Below are positions 12,373 to 25,400 of a stretch of DNA of 64,000 bases, piece by piece. The notes under the pieces are model-generated. The model was not told where the DNA came from. It made no database searches and saw only the letters and a program-made list of their open reading frames with translations. Positions within the stretch are counted from its first letter, which is position 1; each line of letters opens with the position of its first letter. The stretch is from positions 186,001 to 250,000 of the forward strand of contig CALSFV010000655.1 in NCBI GenBank assembly GCA_943737045.1, given 5' to 3'. Position numbers and translations under genes: made by a program. Origin of the DNA: Parapristionchus giblindavisi (Eukaryota; Nematoda; Chromadorea; Rhabditida; Diplogasteridae).

Positions 12373-14150
12373 GTATTCATTTACCTCATCATCAGTGATC
12401 TCCCCCTTCCTCGCTCGAAGCTTCTCAGCAATACTCTTGGACAGAGTGACCATCTCACGGGCGGACTCCATCAATTTGGACATGTCCTCGAACGCCTGAA
12501 GAGTAAAATAAGATAAAGTTCGGGTAATACGAAGTAATCCGCCCAGACTGATCACTCAATAGTGGCAACCATTCCTTCCCAATTGGGAAATTGTTAAAAA
12601 TGTAAATTGTAATCCAATGCTACATTTGCCTTTCGTGCGTCCGCCATAACCATGGAGAGGCTCATACGTAAGGCAAATGCAACACCATATTACACTGTTC
12701 TGTAGTATCAGCGACCCCAATCTATTGGCAGAGATAAAATAGAATTTAAAAAATAAATAAAATCAATTAATTAATATACAATACCTGGCTGATACTTTCA
12801 TGAGTCTTGAGATGATTCTCAGCCAGTTTCCGTTCGATACCAGCGATGCCAACGGATCGCTGTTGAGTAGCGTGTGAGGCACGAGACTGAAATTATGTTC
12901 GTTTATTTTAATATAATTTATGTTGTTTTTCCTGAAAATGGCTAGGTTCTTTCGCGCTTGAATTTCAACTTTGGATATTCATACAAAAGTAAGTAAAAAC
13001 ATCTTTGTGCTAGTATTTAACATAAATAAAATATAAAAAAATAAATTAATTTACAAAAATTTAATTGATCACTGACCCCATTGGAGCTGGAACCAGATGA
13101 GTTTCGTAGCCATAGCTTCCGTTTGAGAGCCTCCTCGTACCGTTTGTAGAACTGAATGATAACGATATAGGACACTTCAGATTCAGTAAACAACGTAATT
13201 TAATATGGTTAACATAATCACATAGAATCATCAAGAAAAGGAAAGAAAGAAAAGTAAAAGGTTTAGAGAAGATAAATATAATATAAAATAAATATAATCA
13301 ACAAACATCATCCTCTCCTCCTCCCTTGAATATAAGACGAATTGTATTATAGATGCTAGTGTTGACGGGACCAACGAGGTTGTGCGGGGGTTGCTCGAGT
13401 GAGATTATGATCTGAATTAAATGTTAAATTAATAATAATTAAATTAATATGAACAAGTATAGGTTAGCACTTTAAACGTAAAATTAAATAATATAATAGG
13501 TTAGCTAATATGCCCTATGTTGTTTCGGTCGCTACTTCATGTTAAATAAATTATTTACAGGTTTATTCTGATATGGTAAGTGCCGTATTGCGTAAAGCTA
13601 TTGAATTATTCTATTATGTTCACTAGTCTTGAGATGATCACTGAAGGACTGATAATAACACATTTGAGAAAAAAATTTTGATACCTTTCCACCACGAGAG
13701 AATATGTTCTTGTGATGTTTATCGATGTGCTTGACGAGTGAATGGTGAAGGGTAAGACGACGGTCCTGAAATAATATATCATAAACAAAAGAAAATACAA
13801 ATATTTTATTTATTTCTCGTTCTCCAGAAGGGTGCTTCATCAAGTACAAAATGTTTGAATGCAAGTAAATTATGTAACATAACTTTTTTTAAGTACGAAA
13901 ACGTCAGAGCATTGAAAAACACGGAAAAGAAACTGACAGCATCAGACGAATCAGCCCAGATGATACGATGAAGAGTCATCGACACTGTTCCCTGCTCGAA
14001 TTGGGTCTGAAATAATCGAACTCAAAAACAAAGTGAATCAAAATCGCTAACCTGCTTCAGATCGCCTTCATAAATTCCGACATTTCCAGCCTGACAGAGG
14101 ATATCTTCCATGGACTCGCCAGGTTGATAGAAGCCCAACCGGTTCGCCAT
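7620..14150 (-). CDS. VPS36: VPS36, ESCRT-II subunit (complete, 11 exons)
   Basis: VPS36 is the ESCRT-II subunit that binds ubiquitin and phosphoinositides through an N-terminal GLUE domain and helps sort membrane cargo into multivesicular bodies. Exons: 14150-14052, 14006-13938, 13765-13685, 13411-13307, 13151-13077, 12886-12785, 12495-12385, 11891-11757, 9781-9651, 8491-8327, 7713-7620; all phases agree, giving 388 aa, close to the ~386 aa of the animal family. GLUE-type sequence includes [20 protein letters not shown]. The C-terminal winged helices show [40 protein letters not shown] and the terminal [26 protein letters not shown] lies 3 nt before the ATG, so a trans-splice acceptor or upstream non-coding exon is likely. 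Introns carry foldback B and unusual duplications of exon borders. It is divergent to TACO1. Confidence 0.95.
7733..7797. repeat. (TAA)n microsatellite
   Basis: About 20 uninterrupted trinucleotide copies in the last VPS36 intron, immediately upstream (in gene sense, downstream) of the exon 10 tandem array. Similar shorter ATT/TAA tracts lie at 12336-12373, 42560-42622 and 63640-63690. Confidence 0.9.
8165..8340 (-). repeat. Tandem array that duplicates the VPS36 exon-10 end plus its 5' splice site
   Basis: Read on the minus strand, exon 10 ends TACTGGCGAAGGAAAG followed by GTACGGTAG. The same exon-end-plus-donor combination then recurs about four more times in the intron in diverged form (e.g. 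GCGAAGGAAAG/GTACGGTAG, TACTGGCGATGGAAAG/GTGCGGTAG, TACTTGCGAGGGAAGG/GTACGGTAG). Each copy keeps a GT at the equivalent position, so the array is a row of potential alternative donors. Confidence 0.8.
8563..9650 (-). repeat. Diverged direct repeats in VPS36 intron 9, including copies of the exon-10 acceptor
   Basis: Three related blocks (about 8588-8756, 9350-9470, 9477-9645) share ACATATTGTCTAC(T/G)AGCTG, ACGCGGATAT(T/C)ACTGGTTCA and CAATCAATAAACCCCCGAAT. In addition the exon 10 start with its acceptor (8472-8508 on the plus strand: GGGAAACGGGCCATTCTGCA) recurs at 8754-8790 as GGGAAACGGGCCATTATGCA, and weaker versions lie near 8566 and 9324. Much of this intron therefore appears to derive from repeated duplication of its own 3' junction. 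Confidence 0.65.
9002..9054 (-). repeat. tRNA-like sequence (possible tRNA-derived SINE fragment)
   Basis: On the minus strand, TGGCCTAGTGGT matches an RNA polymerase III A box. About 35 nt later CTGTCGAGTTCCACC is a degraded B-box-like sequence. No complete cloverleaf can be drawn, so I read it as a decayed tRNA-derived repeat inside the VPS36 intron. Confidence 0.35.
9875..11680. mobile_element. Large foldback element B, ~1.8 kb
   Basis: ATATAGGACTCTCTGAACAA at 9875 is the reverse complement of the end at 11680, and the arms (~880 bp) match with scattered small indels to a centre near 10778, where GAGCCGGAATAGGAGCCGTT meets its own complement. Each outer arm contains many near-repeats of 'TTGTTGTC(A/T)GACA', a tandem-like GACAACAAA motif. 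No transposase is seen. It sits in the VPS36 intron between the exons at 11891-11757 and 9781-9651. Confidence 0.87.
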
Positions 14151-14649
14151 ACCCTGAACAATCGGAAAAGCTAATCAGGATCATGGAAACATCGATTTAA
14201 ACAAATATAAATTTAAAACATAAACAACTGTAAAAATCGAATTTTATTTGGTGCAGTGTCTGCAACGAGTGCTCCAACGTGTTCACGATTTCTCAATTGC
14301 GATTTTTCCTTTTGACGGATCTGGATATGAAGTCATTTTTTTTCGAAAAGAAGTCTAAAATTCATCTTTTTGCATGAATGAGTGTCCACGGTGCGATGGA
14401 GTGTAGTGTTTTGATAAAACTAAACATGAAAAATTGCGTAAATCATAAATCAGGAATAGAAGATTTAATGAAAATTCAAACAACCCGCAATTATTTAATC
14501 ACTGACTTTTCTACAGTTTCGTGATTTTCCGGATTTAGGGGCGAAATTTATTTTAATAAAATTTAAAACGCTTTACATTTTTATTCTGCTATTATCCGTT
14601 AATTTATTACTTTTCCAGGCGGTACTTGGGTATCAGGCGAGATCCGAAG
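14151..14649. promoter_or_regulatory. Divergent intergenic region (VPS36 / TACO1)
   Basis: About 500 bp separate the two divergent start codons, so both promoters should lie here. The sequence is AT-rich without ORFs. TTTTCCAG at 14611-14618, 31 nt before the TACO1 ATG, is a strong acceptor and could be a spliced-leader site. I see no clear TATA box or known factor site. Confidence 0.45.
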
Positions 14650-17600
14650 ATGCTGCTGTCAACATTGGGTAGATTTGCTGCTAGTAGTTCCTTCGTTTCG
14701 CCCGTTTTCCATCGTTCCATCGCTACAACTCCGGTCGCACTGAAGGGTCATTCGAAATGGCAGAACATCAAGGCAGTCAAGGGCAAGAATGATCTCATCA
14801 AATCACAGGCATTGAATCATCTACTGAAAAAGGTGCTTTCGCTCAACCATTCAGTCAACTTTGTATCTTGATATTGCACGTGTTAATTAAGATCTTAGCG
14901 TATATTAGATATCATCAAACACGCTATCATAACTACTCGCTTACAAGTAATCTAATCGATATCTTTGTCCCGTATTCCAGGTCACAGCTTCTGTTAGAAA
15001 GGGTGGTTTCGATCCGAAAATCAACCGTGAACTGGCTGGCCTCGAGTCCGAGTTCCGCAGTCAGGGTCTTCCTCTGGAAACGTTCAAGAATTTCCTACAG
15101 AAGCTCAAGGTTCATTTATTTAAAATGTGCATCAACTTTATTCTTTCTTTTTTTTAATACAAAAAGCTCGTTTAATCACTCGGTTCATCATTAAAGTTCA
15201 ATATTCAGTATTAGATCGAGATTCTTAATCGATAACTATTTTTGTAAATTACGGTATTGTTTCGTTTCAGGACCGGCCAGAACAGCCTTTCCGATTCGAG
15301 TTGATTGGTCCATCTAGCTGTTTCATCATTATCGACACTGAAGCACCCAATCGATCTTCCGTGGCCAACAACATTAATAAGTATATGAAAAAGGTCAGAA
15401 TAATTATAATAATAATACTTGTAATGTTCATTATAAAGCACTATCTGAGAGAATTCAAGAACTGGAATATTTTTTGGTATCGATGAAAAATGAATTTTTC
15501 TGTTTTATGTATGATAATTACAGGCTCCATGAGTGAAGTACACTGGTACTTGGAAATTGCTTCCAATTGAAAATTCGCTTTAGGGGGTGACCACACAACG
15601 ATTTGGCGCCTTTTCCTAAAAAGTTTATTTGGAATCCAATCGATGCGGGAGTGGGAGCAATAGACTCCCTGGCTAATTCTAAGAAACTATTGCTAAGGAG
15701 AGTTTTTTGATCAACGGTCAACGAAGGCTGGAATTTTGAATTTTTGAAAAATAGTTCACATTTAATTAATTTTCACTATTTCACTATAACAAGCCTACAA
15801 CTTTTTATTTGATCAATCGCTTCTAAATATCATAACACATCTTCAGTTTGAAAATCATAATTTTTTAAAAATATGAATAATGCGAACAAATCGTTTTTAT
15901 AACGAAAATCGTAATTATGGTGTGCACCTACAGTAATCCCTAATCGGTCAATTTGGAAATTTGATAGTTTTAAACATATTTTACCGCTGTTCTTGACGTG
16001 ACTAAGGTATACGACTACTCCTCGTCTTCGGAGTGCACCCGTGCCCAGGTGCTGATGTTGATGAAAATTGACATTTTTCGTAAATTGATCACTATTTCGT
16101 TGTTTGTGATCCAATATCGATAAAAATTGGATCATTATTCCATTTTACCATCTATACAAACATACTAAAAAATAAAGAGAAACGGTTGACTGCGAAGAAA
16201 GTTATTGCTGAAAAACCAGAATATCATAGAATATTGGCCAGCACTTTACCGTGCAGGTGCGCTCCGAAGTAGTCGTATACAGTCCCGCAGAATCGCCCCT
16301 TTCACAGGCGATCGCCGGGACACGCCGCGTGTCGCCATAATCGCCATGCTCTTATGTGATCGGCTAGAATTTTTTTAGGTGTCTCAAATACGTTTTCATG
16401 GAACCATTCGTCCCAGTGCATGAAATGCACACAAGAAAAAAAATATAAATTATGTTTTAAATTAATAATATACCTCAGTCATGTCAAGAACAGCGGTGAA
16501 ATATGTTTAAAACTATCAAATTTCCAAATTGAGCGATTAGGGATTACTGTAGGTGCACACCATAATTACGATTTTCGTTATAAAAACGATTTGTTCGCAT
16601 TATTCATATTTTAAAAAAATTATGATTTTCAAACTGAAGATGTGTTATGATATTTAGAAGCGATTGAGCAAATAAAAAGTTGTAGGCTTATTATAGTGAA
16701 ATAGTGAAAATTAATTAAATGTGAATTTTTTATCGAAAATTCCCGATTCCGGCCTTCGTTGTCCGTTGATCAAAAAACTCACCTAGACAATAGTTTCTTA
16801 GAATTAGCTAATGATTCGATTGAGCCCACTCCCGCATCGATTGGATTCCAAATAAACTTTTTAGGAAAAGGCGCCAAATCGTTGTGTGGTCACCCCCTGA
16901 ACCGAATTTTCAATTGGAAGCAATTTCCAAGTACCAGTGTACTTCACTCATGGAGCCTGTAATTATCATACATAAAACAGAAAAATTCATTTTTCATCGA
17001 TACCGCACCTATGTCGATTTTCTCAGATAGCGTGATTTATGTGGTTGCATGTGGAATACAAATGCTATAATAGAATAGATCAAAATATATAAAACTACAA
17101 TGGCACAATTATGGCAAAATAAGATTGAAATAATTACATTTTTGAAATAAAATATTAATTTTAGGTCGGTGGTTTCCGTTTGGCCGCTGATTCCTCTGCA
17201 GTTCTCACGTGGTTCGACTCGAAGGTACTTTTAGAATCATGAAAAGTCTTTTCTAATTTATAAATCGATAGATCTACCTCTATTATTGATTGATTCCTCT
17301 GACAGGGTGTTGTTCGGGTGGATGGAGTGAACAAGGAGGGCAAGACTATTCCATTCGAGAAGGCGGAAGAGATGGGCATCGAGTTGGACTGTGAACAGGT
17401 ATTCCATTTCTGATATATGTTCTTTGATTTAAACTGTATTAATACCAGCTGTGTTGTTAGCTTCTAATGAAAATTTAAAAAAAAATCATTTCCTTGTGTT
17501 TTAACTAGCCTCATCCGAAAAAATGCGTATGACATGCTTCAAGTACGCGAGTAATGACAGACACACGTGGGCAGCCGCTGGAAATTAAAATCGGGTGGGT

Positions 17601-18684
17601 GAGAGGCAAAAAATTCCATGTTTGAATGAATTTTGGCTAAATCGTTTTCACTTTTGAGCGAAATCGGGTGGGTCGGTTGCCAAAACCGGGTGGGTTTTTG
17701 CCGCTAGCAGCAATGCCGCCCGTGTATGATGACAGATTTTGTTTACAAATTCGTGACAAGAATGCAATTTTTTAAATATTTCTGCTATCCCCTGTAGTGA
17801 ACATTAATGTCTAGTAGTGACTGAATTTTTATCTTTGATCCCTGTATGTTGATCTTTGATCTCTGAACATTGATCTTTGATCCCTGTATGTTGATTTTTG
17901 ATCTCTGAACATTGATCTTTGATCCCTTAATATTGATCTTTGATCTCTCTGTTCCTATGATAGACTGATCGTTCAGGTTGACGCAGTAGAGGGCGATGAC
18001 GGCAAGCCCAAGTACGAGATGTTATGCGATCCCAAGCAGGTATCGTCGGTCGAGGACGGTCTTGCCAGCCAAGGGTACGGTATTATCGATTTTTGATCAG
18101 AAATGGGTACGGTAGTATCGATTTTTGTTTCTGACCGTTCTGTTAATCAATCGATGAACAATTATCATTTACATTAGTTAATTTATTTTAAATGAACAAT
18201 GGAATAAGCGGATACGTTAAAGGTACACCCCAAACTAATTTTACTCTGGCAACCCTCTCTCGTAGACAAAGAAAGCGAGAGATCGTTACCAGAGCGCAGT
18301 TTTAGTTACTTCGGTGTATTCCTTTAACAGTACTGGATTTGAATAAACTTGAATTTGGAATAAATTAATTATGAATTTTGAATAAATTCTAATTAAGCAT
18401 TTGTAGATTAGTTATCGAAAGTGCGGAAGTGGAGATGCGACCGAAGCATCCCATCTCACTGTCGGAAGCGGACTCGAAAACTGTACGTGTTATTTCTGTA
18501 CATTAAAGATTACTCTGAAAAGTCTGAACATGTAATGCGTTACTGTAGTTCATGAATTCGTACCCTGGCCCTGTTAACCAGGTTGACTTGACATAAACGT
18601 TTTAAGGTTGAAAAGTTGTACGAGTTTCTGCAAGAGGACGAGAACGTACGGCAGATTTACGATAACATCGAGCCGGATGCGTAG
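14650..18684 (+). CDS. TACO1: TACO1 / YebC-family mitochondrial translational activator (complete, 8 exons)
   Basis: TACO1 proteins are mitochondrial YebC-family factors; in mammals TACO1 supports translation of COX1. Exons: 14650-14832, 14981-15109, 15271-15393, 17165-17224, 17306-17398, 17977-18074, 18407-18482, 18607-18684; phases agree, 279 aa. The family signature GHSKWQNIKAVKGKND follows a Ser/Arg/Ala-rich, acid-free N-terminus (MLLSTLGRFAASSSFVSPVF) that looks like a mitochondrial targeting peptide. YebC-like sequence continues to the end (NREL.GLESEFRSQGLP, FRLAADSSAVLTWFDSKG, LYEFLQEDENVRQIYDNIE). An in-frame TTG at 14626 is not used as start; the first ATG is 14650. The third intron (1.77 kb) contains foldback C. 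The final acceptor is an unusual TTTTAAG. Confidence 0.94.
15437..17036. mobile_element. Large foldback element C, ~1.6 kb
   Basis: Outer inverted matches (CTATCTGAGA near 15440 against TCTCAGATAG near 17030, then GGTATCGATGAAAAATG at 15476 against its complement ending at 17005) lead into arms of ~650 bp matching closely (e.g. AATTACAGGCTCCATGAGTG, TTGGCGCCTTTTCCTAAAAA). A non-palindromic centre lies at about 16140-16430 and includes a GC-rich patch. No coding capacity. Occupies the TACO1 intron between exons 3 and 4. Confidence 0.85.
17565..17730. repeat. Dispersed MITE-like repeat, copy 2
   Basis: Related to 1225-1390 (see that entry). Here the ends are clearer: CACACGTGGGCAGC at the left and GCCGCCCGTGTATG at the right are imperfect inverted repeats. 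It lies in the TACO1 intron before exon 6. Confidence 0.6.
17829..17960 (+). repeat. Tandem TTGATCTTTGATC-type repeats
   Basis: About six copies of a ~20 bp unit, TTGATCTTTGATCYCTG plus a variable tail, in the TACO1 intron just before exon 6. The core GATCTTTGATC (or GATCAAAGATC) is dispersed through many other introns in the window (e.g. 18736, 21441, 23842, 32672, 42943, 43062, 44689, 49693). Confidence 0.8.
18216..18328. repeat. Small inverted repeat in TACO1 intron
   Basis: GTTAAAGGTACACC at the left pairs with GGTGTATTCCTTTAAC at the right. The inner arms also match (CTCTGGCAAC / GTTACCAGAG, CTCTCTCG / CGAGAG). Typical short non-autonomous foldback; no ORF. Confidence 0.7.
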
Positions 18685-19481
18685 AGGTTTGACCCGATTA
18701 TCGATTGACTGACTCCGCCCACTTTTATCTGATTGATCTTTGATCTTTGCAAGATAGACTTTATCAGCATTCACTTTCCACTTAGGCTAGATACACTATG
18801 ATACAATACGAATTTTATTATTAAAAAAGTTATTAGACGGGCAAAGCTGCTCTGTTTTCATTGTTTTTTAGCCTCGTTTTGTTATTCCATTTATCTGTTA
18901 CGTGCTTAAAGGGGTATGAAATTCCCTTCAATCTAGGTAGATGAAATATAGTGAAAAAAGATGTTTGTTTTTGTTTGATATGCACTTAGATTGTGCGTGA
19001 ATTAGTCATAGTAAGTGTTGTTTCGTTGCTAATTGTTCATAAAGCGATTGACAATCTGTTAACCATGTGTCTTATTCGATCGATTGTTACCATATAATTG
19101 TTTTCCAACTAGAAAATAACAAATTATAAAGGTGAAGTAAGTAAGTAAACGTAGTTTGCAAAATTAATATCAACACAGGGAGGTGTGGTGGACCTGTATT
19201 CGGTACCATTGCTCGTTGGTATTTATCTGAGGGCACTGGGTCGGTTGAGAACCGATGAATGAGAACCGATAACTATTTGCATATGGGAGACAAGCGCTAA
19301 TGAATAGACAAAGTATGCAGATAGTTATCATCCAGTCGGTTCTTATTCATCGGTTCTCATCGAACCTAGTGCCTATCTGAGTTTCGAAATCGGTAGCTAA
19401 TGGGGTTTGGATTGTTGTATTGTGAGAGGAGATCATCGCTAGGAAGGGTTACAATGCCGTTGATAAAAAAACGAAATTAAA
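18685..19481. other. Convergent 3' region between TACO1 and DGK, with a small inverted repeat
   Basis: Holds the 3' UTRs of the two convergent genes. At 19231-19373 an imperfect ~140 bp inverted repeat (GGCACTGGGTCGG...AACCTAGTGCC; arms also share AGAACCGATGAAT) is present. It could fold in either transcript. No exon-like sequence was found here. Confidence 0.6.
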
Positions 19482-22400
19482 CTAGAGCGAGTTGGTACTC
19501 GCGCTCGACGTTTTCTTGAGCAGATTCCACGAGCTGGTAGTCTTGGTTTGACCTGAAATCAACGGCATTGTGTTGATGAAAAACTCCATTTATTTTCGAG
19601 CTCTCAGCACTACTCTAGCACACCGAACCAGTAAAACTATAAAAGTCTATACTATAAAGACTACTATACTATATACTATAGCACTATAAAAGTCTAGAAT
19701 AAAAGCAATTTCCTTCGTGTTTATTTTATTTTTGGACTGTGTTCTAGATTAGTGCTGAGCTCTTACCTATCAGCATCGGCACTTGATTCTTGTGCGTAAT
19801 CTGGATTATGCACGGTGGCTGCATCCAAGGTTCGCCATCGATTTGCATAGGGAAAGACTTGTGGGTTCTGTAAAGTTCGACAAATGTCGCCATTCCTCAT
19901 CGCTCATGGCTTACTGTATCACAACGGTAGAGCACTGTGACAAACGTCGAGCGGCAGCCCTCACTCCTGCCTTGATCTGGCCCATCTGTATGGCGGAATC
20001 GAGCCCGACGACCTGATATTGGTTGGCACAATATTATTGATTTTCTGTCTTATTCTATATAATTGCTCCCCCCCCTCGCATTTTGTGAATTATCGATTGA
20101 TACCGATGAAGTATCGATTGATACCTCGATAAGCTTATCTCCGATATCCTGAACTCTGGAGCTGAGATGACCGGATCCCTGGGACGTGAACGGCATCGGG
20201 AACCGCGATGCGCCGCTGCTCTTTCGGCTCGTTCCCCACAGATTGGATCCGCCATAGATGGAGGTGATGTTGAGGAGGGCGAGGCCCTCGAGCGTCGAAC
20301 CCTGTCCCAGGTCGATCGTCTCGCCGTCGCACTACAATCTTTATATTAGAAATAGAACTTAATAAGCATGAAAAAAATGATAGAATTGGGCATTAATAAA
20401 TCAAAAGTAGTAATTAGTAGGATTCATTGTCCATTATGTCGTGTGACAACGACTATGTCTCAGTGAAAGCGTACATTTTCGCATGGCTATGACACTTTAC
20501 AATGTCATGCATGGACTGAACTGACAGCATCGTAGCATACAACGCGTGATCCATGCGAACAATGTAATCGAAAGTAGATCGAGACCACTCACGAGTATAT
20601 CGATTTGTTCGTGTAGATTCTTGCAAGTGCTCGAGAGCGTCTCGGTGGTGCCCAGTTCGAAGTACCACAGCTTGTTCCGCATGCGAGAATTGAACTTCTC
20701 CGGGTACTTCTCACGCATAACGTGGAAACGGTGCGCGATTGAGGCGTCCTGCAATGGTTTTAGTCAATGTCGTTGTAATTTTTTTCGGATAAATGTGTAA
20801 ATCTAGGGGTTAGATGATATTTCTTCATGTAAATATTATTTTTAAACTTTCTTGGGACAAGCAAAAAGTCATGAACGGACAGCCATGCACAAAAACCATA
20901 GATGTTTACACTTAGTCATTCATAAAAGAGCATTCACTCGTTTTGCCTTTGGCTTGGCCACGCTGCAGCTGATATTCGCTTACCACTCCAATGGAGAAGT
21001 AGTTGTTGATGATATTATATGGTGGCGGGTCGCCCTTGTCGCTTTTCTTCTTCTGCTCGATCTTGATTTGCCATCGATCCATGTAGATCTTAAGTAATAA
21101 ATAATCGCTGAATCTAAAAAAAGTTCTTTTTGTGTATCTTTGAACTCTTTATGTTAAAATAGCCAATTCGGTATGGGTTTCGGATACGCTTGCAGGTAGT
21201 GCGAGTTTCTGCTGCTTATATCAAAACTGTAGAACAAATGCTTATCAACTCGACTCACCGGCACCGCCTTTTCGATGTTGTGCATGATCTTGGTTAGATT
21301 CTCGTTCTCGTAGCCGCCTCCCCACCGCAGACATCGAGCCAGATCGTTGCCTGTGCCCAGCGGCAGAATCGCCACGGCCGGTCGCCTGTTCGACTCGTAC
21401 TCGATCTTGTCTAAAGCGGTGTGTGGTCTTTGGTCGTAGATTGATCTTTGATCCGTGCTCCTCACCCATGGCGTCGAGTACCCATCCGATCGTTCCATCA
21501 CCACCGCACACCAGCACGTTGCAGTTGGGAATGGTCGAGAAGAGATTCAATCTTTAAAGTTACACTATGTTTATTAATTGATTTTGATTTGGCCGATATT
21601 CGTTCCTTGGTAGAACTATTTTGGTCTCAAAAATGCACTCGGTCCATGGATTTAAATATTTCATGTTTCATGATGACTAGTGGATTACAAATTATTCTCT
21701 TTTGAATCATTGAAACATGTTTGTTCCAAGTTCAATCATGATAAATCTTTTGCCATTTTGCGCAATTTCGTGGCAACCTAGACAGCATTTCTCTGCTTTA
21801 TTATTCATTTTTAAAGTCTTCACTTAATGGTAGAATTGTTTACAAAGGATCATAGCTGTATATCCTTCGATGGGACTTACCCTGGTTCCGGTCCCACTTT
21901 ACTCAGATCGTACACCTGTCTCGGGTTGAGCATGTACTCGAACTTTCGCAGCACCTTGACTCCTTGTCGACCGCCACTCTTGGGATTCACGAGCACCAAC
22001 AGTGGTCGGGTGTTGTTGCGAGGCTGAACTGCCTGTAAGGATAGTGTTATTTAAAAAAAGTATTTGGTTTAATGATCCATTCTTTTTGAGTGGCGAACAT
22101 GTGCGAGCTTCGCATGTGACAGGAGGCACGTGAATGTTAACTAAGCACACACCTGGAGCAGATTAGATACATGTGATTGCTTGACATTCTTCCGCTCGAG
22201 AAAGGCGGGAAAGATGTGCGTTGGCGGCAGAATGTGCTGTCTGAAAAGTTTTTTGTTGTTGAAAAAAAGAGATTTCTGGTCTGGGTTTTAGCATCCATGG
22301 GAAATTTAACATTGAAGGTGCAAAAAACATGTGAAACGTGAACTACTCGCAAATGTTCAATGGCCAGATGATACAGTAATCCTCCATAAATAGTACAGGC

Positions 22401-25400
22401 CTCACTTCAACTCTCCCATGTCACAAGCATCACTGATCGACGGTAGACATCTGTTGTGCGCGTGTCTGTTACACCATCGGCATCGTTTGCCTTGGAAGAC
22501 TGATATGGACGTCCCGCACTTGGCGGCACATCTGTAATTAGATTGAAAATGGAAATAAGTATAAAACCTTTTTAAAATATGACAATAAAGCCCTAAACAA
22601 CAGAAAGCATGTACTAAAATTAGGCGTGATTGCTTAAGGTCATAGCTGATTCGCACGCTGTCAGTATTGGTTACGCCTGAACATACACAAACATCTTTGG
22701 AGATGGCTTTAAATAGATTGTGACTATCAGGGAACAATGTGTCTCACTTGGAAGGGGCGTTGGCATCGATCCAATGATGCGACAGTCGCTCGCATTGTCG
22801 CGCGGAAAAGGTACGGATACATCGGTTAGTCGCGTTGCGGACGCAACGCTCGTGAGCTGTATATTTGCATACTGAAATATTTCTGTTCTGAATGAGGGCA
22901 TCTTTTATTTCTAAGTATTTTTGGTATTATTTTCAACGACAAAAACAGACTAATAATGATGACGAGAGTTTTAAATTATCACATGGCGATTACGATGCAC
23001 GTTTATAGGGGCTATAGTTGTAGATATTCACTCACAACCGCACGATAGTCCCTGCTTGCCGCCCCATCCAACGAGCGCGGAGCAACAGACATTGCAGTAG
23101 GTGGGCTTGCTGAAGTGACGAAGACGCCACACATGCGCCCCGTCCTCTTTAAGATCGTCTAGCTGGATCTGCAACTGAAAACTTGAAGCAATCAAACATT
23201 TTTAAGAATATTTTAAAAGTCTTAAATTTTGTTCCCTTCGTATTTCATTTACTTAGAATTTCTGACATCCAAACATGATCTGAACACTGTGGGAGACATA
23301 CGGTATCGAATCCGAGAAGTACCAGCAGAGGTACGGTAGTGAGTCCGCCTCGCTTCCACTCTTCCAATGAGACGATACCATCGGAGTCGATGTCGATGTC
23401 GCTCATCATTTGGCGTAAAATCTAAATGGGAAACATATGATAATCCTTGACCCACCGTCAAACAATGTATTATTTATCTTTTTTCTCATACTACAGTGTA
23501 TTAGTTCTTTGAGTTTTACTTTTTTTACTCATTTACTGAAATACTATACATATATTGAGTTTGCAAAGCTATTAAGGGATTTTTCCTGCATTATACTGTT
23601 TTTTTTTCAATTGACGTTTAAAATCCCCTTTAGGACCGTTTTCCTGCTACCCTTCTTTGTCTTCACCCCGACTATATAGGTAACGGTTATATCGACTGTA
23701 CCGGCTCCAATTCGATAGTGTCCCAGTGCTGATATCGTGCAACAGTCATCATCTGCTCAATGATTCCCTCGATCTCGGCCTTATCCAGATATCCATTGGC
23801 GTCCGAGTCGTAGACGTGGAAGACAACTGAGTAAAGGGGTGATTGATCTTTGATCTTTGTCTTTCTAGGTGATTTTCGGCTCTTTGTTATCTCAAGAATT
23901 ATATGTATGGCATACCTTCGAGTTTGTTCTCGGGTGATGCCGCCTCCAGCAGTGATAGGTAACACACAAGCGGTTTGAGTGGAATACGAACTCCATCGTA
24001 GGATTTGTCCTGAAAATATAAACGTTTAACGCTAACAAATATTAAACAAAGATGTCGCTGATACAAATATTCGTGTCTGATGATTTATTGAAGAAGTGGA
24101 AATGTTATTCGTGTGTGCGTAATGTTGTAGTTGTGGCGAATGCAAGAAGTATTCGCTGATTGTGCAAAACATGCCCAAAATGATGTAATGTATTATAGAA
24201 TATTATGAATTAATATATGTAACAATATTAATTCATCATATTAGTGCGCTAACCTCATGAATATTGGTTTTGAGCCGCTCACTGATCGTGTTGAGACCGG
24301 AGAGCTTGTTTCGCACGTTGGCTATGGCCTCCTCGAATGTGGATGGTCGACGCTCTGCAAATTTAATACTGTCAATTGTTCTTTTTTTTTCGCCGAATGT
24401 TCTTACGTTAGCTTGCAACTTGCATCGCTCGATCTTTTGTTCCTTTCAGCAGTAATCTGTGGGAACCATTTTTTTGTTTTGTGGAAAAAATGTGCATTAA
24501 AAAAATTTTTAAATGCATTTAGTGAAGGTGCTGATAACTGGGGATCCTGTTGGCTTGTCGTACAAGTCCCCTCGCTCTTAGATTCGCTGGTCTCTTCTTA
24601 TATTTATCCCCCCCCCCTTACTTATCCTCCCTCTCCGGCTTTCATCCCCGAAGCTTGTCGATATCACCTCGTACATACACTCGCCTATAGAAGAGAAGCC
24701 CGTTGGTATATGCGAATCCTCATCGCATATATATTATTATGAGAGGCGGAATCGCTATACTCCAATTTCCATCCATTAATTGAGTAGCAAAAGGATGATG
24801 ACCTTGGCTATAAATTGTTTTGCATACCATCGCGTATGCTCAACAAGCTTACTACTGGAGGCTATATTAGGCGAAGAGTGGAGGAGGGAAGCGGCAACGT
24901 GCTAGAGGTGTTGATTGAATGACGAAGGAGAAAAAGAAGATACATTGAGATGAGCACAAATCAAATTGTCGGACGCCTAAAACCCGTACGCATAAGTTTG
25001 AGAGAGAGAAGAGACTCGTGTGCTATCTCTTCTACTCTACCTATATCTCTCGAAGGTGACATCATTGTGTAGTGCGAAATGGTTTTGGTTGAGTCTGCCC
25101 TATCTACAGTAGTTACATTCTGTCATCTTTCATTACGTTTCTCGTGGGTCGTAAATATCCGCCCTCGGCAGGCGTCTTACGTGTGTTTTCATTAGAGAAG
25201 ATCTCTGGCATAATTGGTCACTTTGCCTTTCTGGCTGGCACCCCACCCTCCTTCCACACTCCTTCTTAACTGAAGAGCACAGCTTGGTGATGCGAACTAT
25301 TTCGGTATGCAAGGGGGTGATTTAGGCCGTGGAAGTGGAGTGAGGGCAGGAAATGAGAAGAGATGTGCTAGTGGTGGAGAGATAAAGAGGAATAAGTGTT

